Shown here in pieces: positions 34,746 to 44,057 of a DNA stretch of 64,000 bases; within the stretch, counting starts at the first letter, position 1; each line of letters opens with the position of its first letter. The DNA is from Paenibacillus sp. JNUCC-31 (GTDB lineage Bacteria > Bacillota > Bacilli > Paenibacillales > Paenibacillaceae), in assembly GCF_014844075.1 (NCBI RefSeq), contig NZ_CP062165.1:5952001-6016000 (forward strand). Direction: 5' to 3'. The translations under genes and the position numbers were made by a program. The notes below the pieces were generated by a model. The model searched no databases. It was not told the DNA's origin and was given only the letters and a program-made list of their open reading frames with translations.

Positions 34746-36551
34746 TTGGGACGCTGGCTCACATCTTCATTGCAGAGGAAGCTCTCGGTTGTTGTGACGG
34801 CTTCCATGATTGTGCCGCTGCTGGTGCTGGGTCTGTTCGCCTTCCTGATCTCTTCCCGCATCACAGAACAAAAAACCAAGTTGTCTGGCATGGATACGCT
34901 AAAGCAAGTAGAAGCGAATCTTCGTTACATGCTTCAGGACGCAGAGAACCTGTCGATTTTCCTGATCGGGGAACGGGATATCCAGCAGTATCTGAGCCGT
35001 AATGAGGACCATGAGCTGGACCGTGTCGATATCCTGGGCAGGATGACCAATCTGGCTGCCTCCAAAAAATATATTGCCAACATTGCAATCTATCCGGACC
35101 GTTTCGATGCAACACTGACTACGGCTACATGGTATGAATCATCCAATGTAGCTTATCCTCCTGCTCCACATGGAGATGCGGTCAAAGCGTGGACAGGTGT
35201 CTATCCGGTTCAGAATTATGCGGGTATCCAAAATGTAATCACATTGGTTCGGCCCATTCGCAGTATCCATGACTATCGGCCGATTGGATGGCTGGCGATC
35301 AGCCTGGATGAAAAGGCGATCTCCAAAGACTGGGCCGCGCTGGGGCTGGGCAGAGGAGAAGGGCGGCTTGAGCTGATTGGACCAACTGGAGAGATTTTGT
35401 CTTCCATGGACAAATCCCGTCTTGGAAAGTCACTGGATCAGATTGAACCGGGTGTACAGACGCTGATTCAGCAAGGGGGTAGCGGAACGACCACATATGG
35501 CAGCGGAGAGGATAAACGTACTTTGCTCTATTACCCGGAACAGCTGACAGGGTGGACGTTAACCGGAACAGTACCTTATGACCAATACAAGTCGGAAAAT
35601 GGCTATATCCTTATTCTCACTGCGGTTGCTGTTACCATGTCTGCTGCGATCAGTGCCGGGCTTGTCTGGTTTACCGTACGCCGTGTGACAAGACCGCTCC
35701 GGGTACTGACCCGACATCTGTCCCGGATCGATCCGGATCGGCCGCTGCCTTTGTTCCGGGCCGAAAGTGATGATGAGATTGGACGGCTAGGAGAGAGTTA
35801 TAATCTGCTCGGCGCACATATCGAAAGCCTGAAGGAAGAGGTTATACGCGGGGAGGCTCGCAAGAAGGAAGCTGATCTTAGAGCCCTACAGGCGCAGATC
35901 AATCCTCATTTCCTGTATAACACCCTTTCGTCCATCCACTGGATTGCCTTGATGTCGGAAGAGAAAAAAATTGCAGATATGGTCGAGGGCTTGAGTGATT
36001 TCCTGCGTATCAGTTTGAATCAGGGTAAGGAATACTGCCCAGTAGGACAAGAGATTGCTCATATTCGTCACTATGTCCGCGTGCAATCCATCCGTTTTCC
36101 CGACAAGTTCGCTGTGCATTATATTGTTGATCCGGCACTTGAACAGCGGATGATGCTGAAATTGCTGCTCCAGCCGCTTGTAGAGAATGCGATGATTCAT
36201 GGCATTCAGCCGAAAGAAGGCATGGGAACGATTACGATTATGATCCGCCAGGACGAGGAACGGCTGAATGTGCTGGTCCTGGATGACGGTGCGGGCATGG
36301 AGCCGGACAGGCTGGATCAGATTAGACGTAGTCTTGTGCCATCAGATGAGCAAGAGCAGCATCATTCAAACCGCCTTTGGACGGAAAAGGAGCCAATACA
36401 GCAAGTTTCCCAAGGTGGTTACGGACTCCGCAATGTGAACGAGAGACTACTGCTTCATTATGGAGCTGAGGCACAGCTTGAAGTGGACAGCCGGGTCGGT
36501 GGTGGAACCCGGATTTCATTTTCCATTCCAATCCTGGAGGAATCGCCATGA
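34746..36551 (+). CDS. sensor histidine kinase, YesM family
   Basis: A 601-residue membrane sensor. One helix near residues 18-37, an extracellular Cache-like sensor to about 285, a second helix (LTAVAVTMSAAISAGLVWF), a HAMP domain to about 365, then the YesM-type His box ALQAQINPHFLYNTLSS near residue 383 and an HATPase domain with LLLQPLVENAMIHGI and DDGAGMEPDRL. It autophosphorylates the His in NPHF and passes the phosphate to the regulator encoded next. Start is TTG 34746 after GAGGAGGGA. It is placed between the importer and its regulator, so it likely senses the transported mannoside, perhaps via the binding protein. Confidence 0.9.
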   Translation: MGRWLTSSLQRKLSVVVTASMIVPLLVLGLFAFLISSRITEQKTKLSGMDTLKQVEANLRYMLQDAENLSIFLIGERDIQQYLSRNEDHELDRVDILGRMTNLAASKKYIANIAIYPDRFDATLTTATWYESSNVAYPPAPHGDAVKAWTGVYPVQNYAGIQNVITLVRPIRSIHDYRPIGWLAISLDEKAISKDWAALGLGRGEGRLELIGPTGEILSSMDKSRLGKSLDQIEPGVQTLIQQGGSGTTTYGSGEDKRTLLYYPEQLTGWTLTGTVPYDQYKSENGYILILTAVAVTMSAAISAGLVWFTVRRVTRPLRVLTRHLSRIDPDRPLPLFRAESDDEIGRLGESYNLLGAHIESLKEEVIRGEARKKEADLRALQAQINPHFLYNTLSSIHWIALMSEEKKIADMVEGLSDFLRISLNQGKEYCPVGQEIAHIRHYVRVQSIRFPDKFAVHYIVDPALEQRMMLKLLLQPLVENAMIHGIQPKEGMGTITIMIRQDEERLNVLVLDDGAGMEPDRLDQIRRSLVPSDEQEQHHSNRLWTEKEPIQQVSQGGYGLRNVNERLLLHYGAEAQLEVDSRVGGGTRISFSIPILEESP

Positions 36552-38125
36552 GATTACTGATTGTTGACGATGAAGTGATTATCCGCACAGGGCTCGCCAG
36601 TGTAATCACCTGGCATGAACTGGGGATTGAGATTCTCCCGCCAGCAGCATCGGCAGAAGAGGCGTTAACACGCATGGCTGATGAGAGGCCGCATATTCTA
36701 ATGACGGATATTCGGATGACGGGCAGGACGGGGCTTGAACTGGCAGAGGAAGGGCTGAAGTTACTGCCGGAACTAGAGGTTATTATTTTATCGGGATACG
36801 ATGACTTCTCTTACGCTCAGCAGGCAATTCGGCAAGGTGTGACGGATTACCTGCTCAAGACGAGCAAGCCGGAGGAAATTATCAAGACAGTGCTTCAGGC
36901 CAAACAACGGATTACCGAACGATGGGCTGAAAAATCAAGAGAAGGACAGCTGCTTCGTGAGAACAGACAGCGTCTGTTCACTGAATGGATCATTAATGGA
37001 GACGTTGAATCCGGCCCATGTCCTGTATTTCTCCAACAGGGGATGAATGTACAATCGGATTGTTATTCTGGCAAAGAGCAGATACAGAGGCAAGTTCTGA
37101 TCTTGAAAGCGGCAGGCTGGAGTCGTTCATCGGCTGCATTACTCAACTTTGCCGTGCAAAATATGCTGGAAGATGTTCTGCCAGGTGCAATTGCTCACAT
37201 GCAGAAGAACCGGATCATCTGTGTAGTACAGTTACCGCTGAACAAGCAGGAATTCCAATTTACGCTGGGCATTGCATTAAACCGGATTGAGCAGCTGTTG
37301 AAATGTACACTGCGTGCAGCAGTAGGCCTACCCTGCCGGGAGATCGATCATCTGCATGAGAGCTACCGGACAGCTTCAATGGCGTACCGTTACCATGGGC
37401 TGCTCGAAGACAAGATATGGAAATATGAAGACGTCATGCACCGTAAGGGCGGCAAAACGGTTCTTCATCACGAGGAAGAAACCACCTTGGGGACCATATT
37501 ACTGGATAACGACTCGATTATGCTCACCACATGGATACAAGAACTGATAGCCGAGCTGATGCTGGACCCGGAAGTTACACCAGAGTCCTTCGATGCCTGT
37601 TTGCATTCCGTGGTCAATGCTGGACAGCGCTGGCTGATTCGTACGATGCGTGCCATCGGTAGAGAAGATCTGGAACGGTTCGAACCGTGGATGCCAGACC
37701 CGGATGCAGTGGTTGGTGAGCTTCGGGACCTGCTATTTCATCATTTATATGGTCTGATGTATGCATACCATAGTCAAATGGGGCAGGGGCGGACTACGCA
37801 TGTACAGAAGGCGATTGCTTATATGGAATCCGGCTTGGCACAGGATATTAGCCTGCAACATGTCGCAGGTCAGGTTCATCTGCATCCGGGACATCTCAGT
37901 GAGCTGTTTAAGAAAGAAACAGGTGTCACTTTTGGTGATTTTGTAACAGAGATGCGAATTCGGCGGGCGATGGACATGTTAGTGGTATCTCCAGCGAAAG
38001 TAAGTGAAGTCGCTGCCATCAGCGGTTATGAGGACGTTAAGTATTTTAGCAGACTGTTCAAAAAACACACAGGCAAGACTCCGAGTGAATACCGTGAGGA
38101 GGCATTGTCGTACAAGCCTTCCTGA
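36548..38125 (+). CDS. response regulator, YesN/AraC type
   Basis: A 525-residue regulator. The receiver domain starts RLLIVDDEVIIRTG and has the phosphoacceptor Asp in ILMTDIRMTGRTG near residue 55, then ILSGYDDFSYAQQAI and the switch Lys in YLLKTSKPEE. A long linker of about 300 residues follows, then two AraC-type helix-turn-helix motifs with HVAGQVHLHPGHLSELFKKE and AISGYEDVKYFSRLFKKHTG. The start overlaps the kinase stop by four bases (ATGA). It probably activates the importer and mannosidase genes. Confidence 0.92.
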   Translation: MRLLIVDDEVIIRTGLASVITWHELGIEILPPAASAEEALTRMADERPHILMTDIRMTGRTGLELAEEGLKLLPELEVIILSGYDDFSYAQQAIRQGVTDYLLKTSKPEEIIKTVLQAKQRITERWAEKSREGQLLRENRQRLFTEWIINGDVESGPCPVFLQQGMNVQSDCYSGKEQIQRQVLILKAAGWSRSSAALLNFAVQNMLEDVLPGAIAHMQKNRIICVVQLPLNKQEFQFTLGIALNRIEQLLKCTLRAAVGLPCREIDHLHESYRTASMAYRYHGLLEDKIWKYEDVMHRKGGKTVLHHEEETTLGTILLDNDSIMLTTWIQELIAELMLDPEVTPESFDACLHSVVNAGQRWLIRTMRAIGREDLERFEPWMPDPDAVVGELRDLLFHHLYGLMYAYHSQMGQGRTTHVQKAIAYMESGLAQDISLQHVAGQVHLHPGHLSELFKKETGVTFGDFVTEMRIRRAMDMLVVSPAKVSEVAAISGYEDVKYFSRLFKKHTGKTPSEYREEALSYKPS

Positions 38126-38164
38126 AGTTAAACGTGGACAAAATACGAATGAAGTCATGTAGTT

Positions 38165-38179
38165 ATGCAAACGTTTTCG
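38165..38179 (+). promoter_or_regulatory. candidate cre site ahead of the beta-mannosidase
   Basis: ATGCAAACGTTTTCG fits the cre consensus with a mismatch only in the last base. It lies 33 bases before the GH2 start, in the 86-base gap after the regulator. A LacI-family repressor other than CcpA could also use it. Confidence 0.5.
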
Positions 38180-38211
38180 TTAACTAAAGGATCTGGGGAG
38201 CGAGGCAAAGG

Positions 38212-40788
38212 ATGAAGATGAATAGTTCAAATCAGGAATTATCAGGACAGTGGAAGATTCAACATTTCGAGGTAGGAGAGAAGCGGGCCATGGATGTTGC
38301 AGCGGCTGCGCTGGACGATCGATTCTGGATCGGAGCAGAGGTGCCAGGGGATGTGCACTCCGCGTTGGTGGAACGCAGCATTATTGATCCGCCCTACTAC
38401 GGGCATAACGATGCCAAGAGCCGTTGGATCGAACAGAAGGAATGGTGGTATCGCACCAGTTTCAATCTGGTGAAGGTTGGGGAGACGGAGGAGTCCTTCG
38501 AGTTGGTCTTCGACGGGCTGGATACGTTCGCCACCGTTTATGTAAACGGGCATGAAGTTGGGAAAACGGCCAATATGCTCATGTCCCACATTTTTGATGT
38601 CACGACACTCGTTCGTCATGGCTGGAATGTTATTGCTGTGAAGTTGGATCCCCTTTATCTGCATCACCAGGACAAGGAGACGTTCGATTGGTCTTCGTAT
38701 ACGAAGGAACGGCCATGGTTGCGCAAAGCAGCGATGAATTTTGGCTGGGACTGGGGTCCGCGGATGGTTACCGTAGGAATCTGGGGCGGGGTGCGGCTGG
38801 AGAGACGAACGATCGCGAAACTGGAAAACGTATTTGCCCGTACTGAATCAGCCAGCAAACAGCAGGCGGTTGTCCATGTCACTGCTGACGTGAAGTCCGT
38901 ATTGTCTTTCCGCAGCAGACAGAAACGTGAAAAAGCTGTAGCAATGTCATGTGATATACGGTTACTGGATGCGGCTGGACAGGAAGTAGCACGGACTGCC
39001 GATATTGTTGTGAAAGATGGTCTCGCAGATACAACACTGGAATTGGATTCACCGCAATTATGGTGGACGCATGACCTGGGTGAACCTTACTTGTACAGGC
39101 TGGAAGTTACGCTATATGCGGATGGGGTGGAAGTAGACCGCTACAATGAGTCCTTTGGGGTACGCACCATTGAGCTGGCCCTTCATAATGAACAGGGTGA
39201 GGATGCCTTTACGTTTATCCTGAACGGAATTCGTGTATATGCCAAAGGAGCTAACTGGATTCCGGCCGACCATTTGATTGGTGCAATCCCTGCCTCCCGG
39301 TATCGTGAACTTGTCGAGTTGGCCGTGGAAGGACATATGAATATGCTGCGTGTCTGGGCAGGAGGCATATATGAGAAGGATGTCTTCTACGATGAATGTG
39401 ATCGGCAAGGCGTACTGGTATGGCAGGACTTTGCTTTTGCCAACGCCTTATTCCCGGACTTCAATCGTGACTTTATGAACAATGTACGGGATGAAGTTGA
39501 AAATAATGTCCTGCGCCTGCGCAACCGTGCTTCGCTTGCACTCTGGTGTGGCAATAACGAAATTGACTGGCTCTATGACATGAAGTCTGCCAGTGGAGAT
39601 ATCACCAGCCCATTCTATGGGGAATTGATCTACCATGATCTGATCCCGGAAGTGTTGGAGCGTCTGGATTCGTCGCGTCCATACTGGCCGTCTTCACCGT
39701 TCGGAGACAGCAACGGCAAGGATGCCAACGACCCGGATGTAGGTGACCGGCATAATTGGCAGGTATGGCATGGTTCGGTCTATCCGCGAAAACACGGCGA
39801 GCCGCCACTGCTGGATTACAGTATTCAAGGAGTGACATTCAAAAATTACAAAAAGGACAATGCCCTGTTTAGCAGCGAATTCGGCATGCATGCCTCGGCC
39901 AACCGTTACACGTTGGAGAAAAATATGCCCGCAGGACAGTTCTATTGGGGAAGCCCCGAAATGGCCTATCGGAATAAGGATACCAATCATCAGAAAGGCA
40001 TTCTCCTGATGGAAGGATATACGGGTATTCCGCAAAATGTTGAAGAGTATATGAATTTTTCCATGCTGACACAGGCGGAAGGATTACGATATGGCATTGA
40101 GCATTTCCGGCGGATCAATCATCGCAATAGTGGAGCACTCGTGTGGCAGCTCAATGACAGCTGGCCTGGCACAAGTTGGTCCATGATTGACTATGAGCTG
40201 CTGCCGAAAGCGTCTTTTTATTACGGGAAAATATTCTTTCATCCCATTCTGTTGTCGTTGGAACATGAACCGGGTGAACCGCTTAGACTATGGGTTGTGA
40301 ATGATACACGGGAGAATCTGAACGGTGAGCTTCATCTCAATGTCTATGATTTGAATGGGGAGAAAGTGTATTGCAGTTTGCATCATGTGGAGACAGGTGC
40401 ACAATCCTCCGCTCGTATTGCAGAGCTGAGCGAAGTGGAAGTATTGGGAGGCAGATCAGCAGAAGAAGTGATGGTTGAATTGGTAGCTGAAGGTTTCACA
40501 GCACCACTCAATCGATATTTCTTACGTGATCCGAAGGATGTTAAGCTGCCTCAATCCCAGCTCAGTGTGCACGTGAACGAAGAAGAGCAGTCCGTATCGG
40601 TCACCGCCATTGGAGCAATTGCCAGGTTGGTGAAGCTCGAACTGCCCTATGGACGCGTTCGTTTCAGTGATAATTATTTCGATCTGCTCCCTGGGGAGAG
40701 CCGTACGGTACAGCTGCGTCATCCCGACAAGCAGTCTTTACCTATGACAGAGCTACGGGTAAGCGCCATGAATGGCAGTGAAAGCTGA
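38212..40788 (+). CDS. beta-mannosidase (GH2)
   Basis: An 858-residue GH2 enzyme of the beta-mannosidase subgroup. The amino-terminal jelly-roll has EVPGDVHSALVERSIIDPPYY, FELVFDGLDTFATVYVNG and AMNFGWDWGPRMVTVGIWGG, all typical of mannosidases. The TIM barrel holds the acid/base Glu in LWCGNNEIDWLYD near residue 449 and the nucleophile Glu in LFSSEFGMHA near 555; QLNDSWPGTSWSMIDY follows. There is no signal peptide, so it hydrolyses imported beta-mannosides in the cytoplasm. Start ATG 38212 follows CGAGG; ATG 38218 is a possible alternative. Its position after the importer and YesM/YesN pair defines the operon as mannoside-directed. Confidence 0.92.
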   Translation: MKMNSSNQELSGQWKIQHFEVGEKRAMDVAAAALDDRFWIGAEVPGDVHSALVERSIIDPPYYGHNDAKSRWIEQKEWWYRTSFNLVKVGETEESFELVFDGLDTFATVYVNGHEVGKTANMLMSHIFDVTTLVRHGWNVIAVKLDPLYLHHQDKETFDWSSYTKERPWLRKAAMNFGWDWGPRMVTVGIWGGVRLERRTIAKLENVFARTESASKQQAVVHVTADVKSVLSFRSRQKREKAVAMSCDIRLLDAAGQEVARTADIVVKDGLADTTLELDSPQLWWTHDLGEPYLYRLEVTLYADGVEVDRYNESFGVRTIELALHNEQGEDAFTFILNGIRVYAKGANWIPADHLIGAIPASRYRELVELAVEGHMNMLRVWAGGIYEKDVFYDECDRQGVLVWQDFAFANALFPDFNRDFMNNVRDEVENNVLRLRNRASLALWCGNNEIDWLYDMKSASGDITSPFYGELIYHDLIPEVLERLDSSRPYWPSSPFGDSNGKDANDPDVGDRHNWQVWHGSVYPRKHGEPPLLDYSIQGVTFKNYKKDNALFSSEFGMHASANRYTLEKNMPAGQFYWGSPEMAYRNKDTNHQKGILLMEGYTGIPQNVEEYMNFSMLTQAEGLRYGIEHFRRINHRNSGALVWQLNDSWPGTSWSMIDYELLPKASFYYGKIFFHPILLSLEHEPGEPLRLWVVNDTRENLNGELHLNVYDLNGEKVYCSLHHVETGAQSSARIAELSEVEVLGGRSAEEVMVELVAEGFTAPLNRYFLRDPKDVKLPQSQLSVHVNEEEQSVSVTAIGAIARLVKLELPYGRVRFSDNYFDLLPGESRTVQLRHPDKQSLPMTELRVSAMNGSES

Positions 40789-40823
40789 TTCTGTTTCGTA
40801 TTTGTTATCCGTCAATAAAAAGA

Positions 40824-40867
40824 AAACAGCCGATTGTTCCCAATAGGGAGTCATCGGCTGTTTGTTG
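40824..40867. terminator. bidirectional terminator between convergent genes
   Basis: AAACAGCCGAT (40824-40834) pairs perfectly with ATCGGCTGTTT (40853-40863). T-rich sequence follows on both strands, so it can serve the mannosidase gene and the convergent monooxygenase gene. Confidence 0.88.
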
Positions 40868-40896
40868 GTAAACGCTGTACGTGAATACAAGCTCCG

Positions 40897-42003
40897 TTAT
40901 TGAAAAGATTCGTACCGCTGCTGAAATGAAGACTCCATTTCGAGTTGACGGGCCAGCTGTTGTTTTACTTTTTCTCCACGGACGGCTTGCAGCTTCTGCA
41001 ATTGTTCTGTGGACTTGAATTGATCAACTGACATGGCAATAAGCAATTCGGAGAGCACATCAGCATCTTCCAGTGCTGCGTTTAATCCAAATGCGCCCGT
41101 CGGAGTCATCGTATGTGCAGCATCGCCGATCAGTACTACATTGTCCTGCGCCCACGATTCGGCGAAACTGCTCTCTACGGATAACAAAACAAAATCACTC
41201 CAGGTCCGGATATGTTCGGCAACCGAATCAGCGAGACAGGGGAAGGCTGCCACAAGTTTTTGCACAAACGGAGCGAAAGGCTGTTCGCGCAACTTGGTGA
41301 ATGCCCCTTGCGGTATGTTCCATCCGATCTGCACATATCCTCCGAATTGGGAGAATAACGCCAGCTGCTGACCATCCATGCTGGCCATTCGAACAGCGGG
41401 TTCCCAGCCTGCCGGAGCAGGAATTCGAGCCCATAACAGGTCGTATCCATGTTTACGGATATCGGGGGTTAGACCCGCTTGTCTGCGTACAGCTGAATAT
41501 CTGCCATCTGCACCAACAATAACAGCTGCTTCAATGGAAGCAGGCCTTCCTTCCTGCCGAATGTTGATGCCAACCGTCTTGTTTGCTTTATTGTGCAACA
41601 GTCCAGTCATCACGGTATTGAAAAGAATATGTTCGTTCTCCAGTGTCCGCGATTGTGACACTATGACTTCCAGCAGATGATCCTGCGGTACATGAATGCC
41701 TACATGCGATTGCTGCTCATCTGGGGTAATCGTGTGGATAATCTGACCATTCTCCCAGTACTGAATCTGCTCCAGAGGCAGAACACCTCGCTTCGCAACC
41801 AAAGAATATAATCCGTGCTTCTTCAATAAATCCTCGCCATCCTGATTAAGTACTTCCCCGCGAAATGACTTGAGCAGATGCGGCTGGCGCTCGATCAGAA
41901 TGGTCGATATTCCCTGCCGGTTCAGCAGAAATGAAAGCAGCGCTCCACCTGGCCCGGCTCCCACAATACAAACGTCAGTTTTCAAGTGTGTGTTCTGATT
42001 CAT
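40897..42003 (-). CDS. FAD-dependent aromatic/quinone monooxygenase (UbiH/PHBH-like)
   Basis: A 368-residue flavoprotein hydroxylase. It has the FAD motif DVCIVGAGPGGALLSFLL near residue 12, the middle motif IVGADGRYSAVRRQAG near 162 and the second FAD motif VLIGDAAHTMTPTGAFGLNAAL near 290. Such enzymes insert oxygen into aromatic rings or oxidise similar compounds using NAD(P)H. Start ATG 42003 is preceded by AAGGGAA. The flavodoxin-like gene upstream faces the same way 254 bases away, and a MarR regulator lies beyond; a link to quinone or phenol stress is likely but not proven. It could also be a drug-modifying monooxygenase. Confidence 0.83.
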   Translation of the reverse strand: MNQNTHLKTDVCIVGAGPGGALLSFLLNRQGISTILIERQPHLLKSFRGEVLNQDGEDLLKKHGLYSLVAKRGVLPLEQIQYWENGQIIHTITPDEQQSHVGIHVPQDHLLEVIVSQSRTLENEHILFNTVMTGLLHNKANKTVGINIRQEGRPASIEAAVIVGADGRYSAVRRQAGLTPDIRKHGYDLLWARIPAPAGWEPAVRMASMDGQQLALFSQFGGYVQIGWNIPQGAFTKLREQPFAPFVQKLVAAFPCLADSVAEHIRTWSDFVLLSVESSFAESWAQDNVVLIGDAAHTMTPTGAFGLNAALEDADVLSELLIAMSVDQFKSTEQLQKLQAVRGEKVKQQLARQLEMESSFQQRYESFQ

Positions 42004-42172
42004 GTGTAAAATTCCCTTGCAATATAATGGATTCGAAATCGTATTACTTTATAATAACAAATTAATAAAAATCATTAAGTAACTAAAAGTAACTTTAATG
42101 ATATACGTTATTATAAACAAACGAATTAACATATTGCAATAGATGGTTTTAAATTCCCCATTTGGAGAAAGT

Positions 42173-42219
42173 TCAAGCCTGCGTACCCCTCTTCTTTTGC
42201 AGAATGAGCGCAGGCTTGA
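42173..42219 (-). terminator. hairpin after the flavodoxin-like gene
   Basis: TCAAGCCTGCG (42173-42183) pairs perfectly with CGCAGGCTTGA (42209-42219) around a 25-base loop. The T-run on the minus side is weak, so it may be an mRNA end or a partial terminator. Confidence 0.55.
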
Positions 42220-42257
42220 TATAAAGTGTGGTTTTGTCAAAAAGAATCGTTTGAATT

Positions 42258-42782
42258 CTATGTGATCAGTCGGTTGGTTATACGCGCCACTCGCTCTCCC
42301 AGAGCTTTACCCAAGGCAGTACCCTGCTCACTCAGCAGATCATCACTATCAACGGGACAAGTCACACCAACACCATAATAGGAGCCATATAAGGCATTAT
42401 CTGCAAAGTTACCGGGCAATCCAGTGATAATCATGCCCTGATGAAGCATGGGTGTCAGCAAATGAATCAGAGTTGATTCCAGTCCCCCATGCTCTGTGGC
42501 GATGGTGCAGAATACTGCACCAACTTTGTCTACCAGCTTGCCTTCCGCCCAAAGGTAGCCCAGCTTGTCGATCCACTTTTTCAAACCGGAGCTGATGGAT
42601 CCAAAATGACCCGGACAACCCCAGATGATGGCGTCCATCTCCACCAGCTTGTAAATGTCGGCTTCTTCTGTGGAATGCAGATGAATGGTTGCGCCGTGTA
42701 CACTGGCAGCGCCTGCCGCAATCGACTCGGCAAGTGCGCGGGTATGTCCGCCCTCACTATCGAAAACAATATAGATGTTCAC
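42258..42782 (-). CDS. flavodoxin-like NAD(P)H:quinone oxidoreductase (WrbA-like)
   Basis: A 174-residue flavodoxin-fold protein. [20 protein letters not shown] at the amino end is the FMN phosphate loop, [20 protein letters not shown] near residue 52 binds the isoalloxazine, and [21 protein letters not shown] near 92 matches WrbA proteins. WrbA enzymes reduce quinones by two electrons and avoid radical formation. The gene is divergent from a MarR regulator, a usual arrangement for a quinone- or electrophile-responsive pair. Confidence 0.83.
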   Translation of the reverse strand: MNIYIVFDSEGGHTRALAESIAAGAASVHGATIHLHSTEEADIYKLVEMDAIIWGCPGHFGSISSGLKKWIDKLGYLWAEGKLVDKVGAVFCTIATEHGGLESTLIHLLTPMLHQGMIITGLPGNFADNALYGSYYGVGVTCPVDSDDLLSEQGTALGKALGERVARITNRLIT

Positions 42783-42971
42783 TGCTTGATCCCTCCCTGA
42801 GTGGTTATCTGTTCATGCTATTAGCTAGCTTGTCACATGAAACCCTAAAATAAGCATGAGGTTTACAGACAAGTAAAGGGTTTTGGGTAACAAGCGCATT
42901 TTTCACAAACAAAATAGTGCAAATATGTTACAATATAAGGTAGGTTATGACCAAAGGCAGGAGGAACGTTT

Positions 42972-43454
42972 ATGAGCCCGGATACGGAGCGAAACTCTCA
43001 ATTGGCAAATGTCGATCAATTGTTGGAGGCCTTCTTTAGATATAAAAATAAAGTATTGGATCAGCAGCAGAAGAATGAAACAAACTGCAAACTGAATCCG
43101 ACGAAAAGTCATATATTGGGCATGATTTTACGTGAAGAACGCTGTATGGCTGTTGATGTGGCAAGACAACTCAGTTTATCTTCAGGAGCAACCACAATTG
43201 TGCTAAATCAACTGGAGAGCGAAGGTCTGATCCAGCGGGTGCGCAGTGAAGAGGATCGAAGAATTGTATGGCTGTCCTTAACGGAAGATGGGGAGAAGCT
43301 TGCAAAAACATTGATTAACAATCGCGGTCGGATGACGTGGGAGCTTTTGCAGGCGCTTACGGAGGAAGAACAGCTTCAGATGTTTGGCATGCTCAAAAAG
43401 ATTGAGTTGAAACTGCTGGAGAAAATGAAAGCATTGGAGCAAACACATCGTTAA
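42972..43454 (+). CDS. MarR-family transcriptional regulator
   Basis: A 160-residue regulator with a winged helix: MAVDVARQLSLSSGATTIVLNQ is the recognition helix region, and VRSEEDRRIVWLSLTEDG is the diagnostic wing. A long amino-terminal helix with one Cys (NCKLNPT) precedes it, and the Cys in REERCMAV is another; a thiol-based quinone sensor is possible. Start ATG 42972 has CAGGAGG upstream. Divergent from the flavodoxin-like gene, which it likely represses through a site in 42783-42971; an AGCTAGCT palindrome there is a weak candidate. Confidence 0.87.
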   Translation: MSPDTERNSQLANVDQLLEAFFRYKNKVLDQQQKNETNCKLNPTKSHILGMILREERCMAVDVARQLSLSSGATTIVLNQLESEGLIQRVRSEEDRRIVWLSLTEDGEKLAKTLINNRGRMTWELLQALTEEEQLQMFGMLKKIELKLLEKMKALEQTHR

Positions 43455-43473
43455 ATGATGTCATATTGGAGAG

Positions 43474-43536
43474 GCGCCAGCCTTTAAGATTTCATTCCCA
43501 CTGAGGGACATGAACCTTGAAGGTTGGCGCTTTTTT
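43474..43536. terminator. terminator between convergent marR and yneQ
   Basis: GCGCCAGCCTT (43474-43484) pairs with AAGGTTGGCGC (43520-43530) with one G-T pair, followed by TTTTTT. The loop is long (35 bases). Confidence 0.75.
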
Positions 43537-43538
43537 AA

Positions 43539-43838
43539 TCAAAGATGGAATCGCTGAATATGCTCGGTCAGACCTTCCTGTATCAAAATTTCCTTCTGTT
43601 TCTCGCCAAGCAGATCAAAATGAGGAAAAGGCTGACGCCGATGAATGTAACGTGGGTTCAACTCATGTTCCCTGCACCAGTCTTCAAGCCGTCTCAGATC
43701 AGCACAGCCTACTTTGGTCACACTGGTAATGCCGGGAAAACGGTTGTCAATCCAGAAATGAGTGAGATAGGCAAGCTCACCGCGAGATACACGATCTTTC
43801 CACTCGGCTAACTCCTGCCGTTTAATTCCAAATGCCAT
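43539..43838 (-). CDS. yneQ: YneQ family conserved small protein
   Basis: A 99-residue protein beginning MAFGIKRQELAEWKDRV, followed by LTHFWIDNRFPGITSVTKVGC and, near the end, PHFDLLGEKQKEILIQEGL. I recognise the pattern and length from Bacillus YneQ, whose function is unknown. I start it at ATG 43838, which has AGGAAC about ten bases ahead and agrees with the family's length; the frame extends upstream without an equivalent site. It converges on the marR gene. Confidence 0.75.
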   Translation of the reverse strand: MAFGIKRQELAEWKDRVSRGELAYLTHFWIDNRFPGITSVTKVGCADLRRLEDWCREHELNPRYIHRRQPFPHFDLLGEKQKEILIQEGLTEHIQRFHL

Positions 43839-44057
43839 AGACACCAAGTTCCTTTCCAAACGAGTATTGTCCTGAGCATATTGTAACATCTTATATACAG
43901 AAAGAATCAATCAGAAATCTTCAACGATAGCTGATATTCCTTATATCTTCATTGAGAATTTGATATGACAACATTTTTATAACCAACCTCGGTTTATGTT
44001 AAAATAAGGGTACACACATTGCATCTACCACTACATAAAGCGGAAGGGATTGTCATC

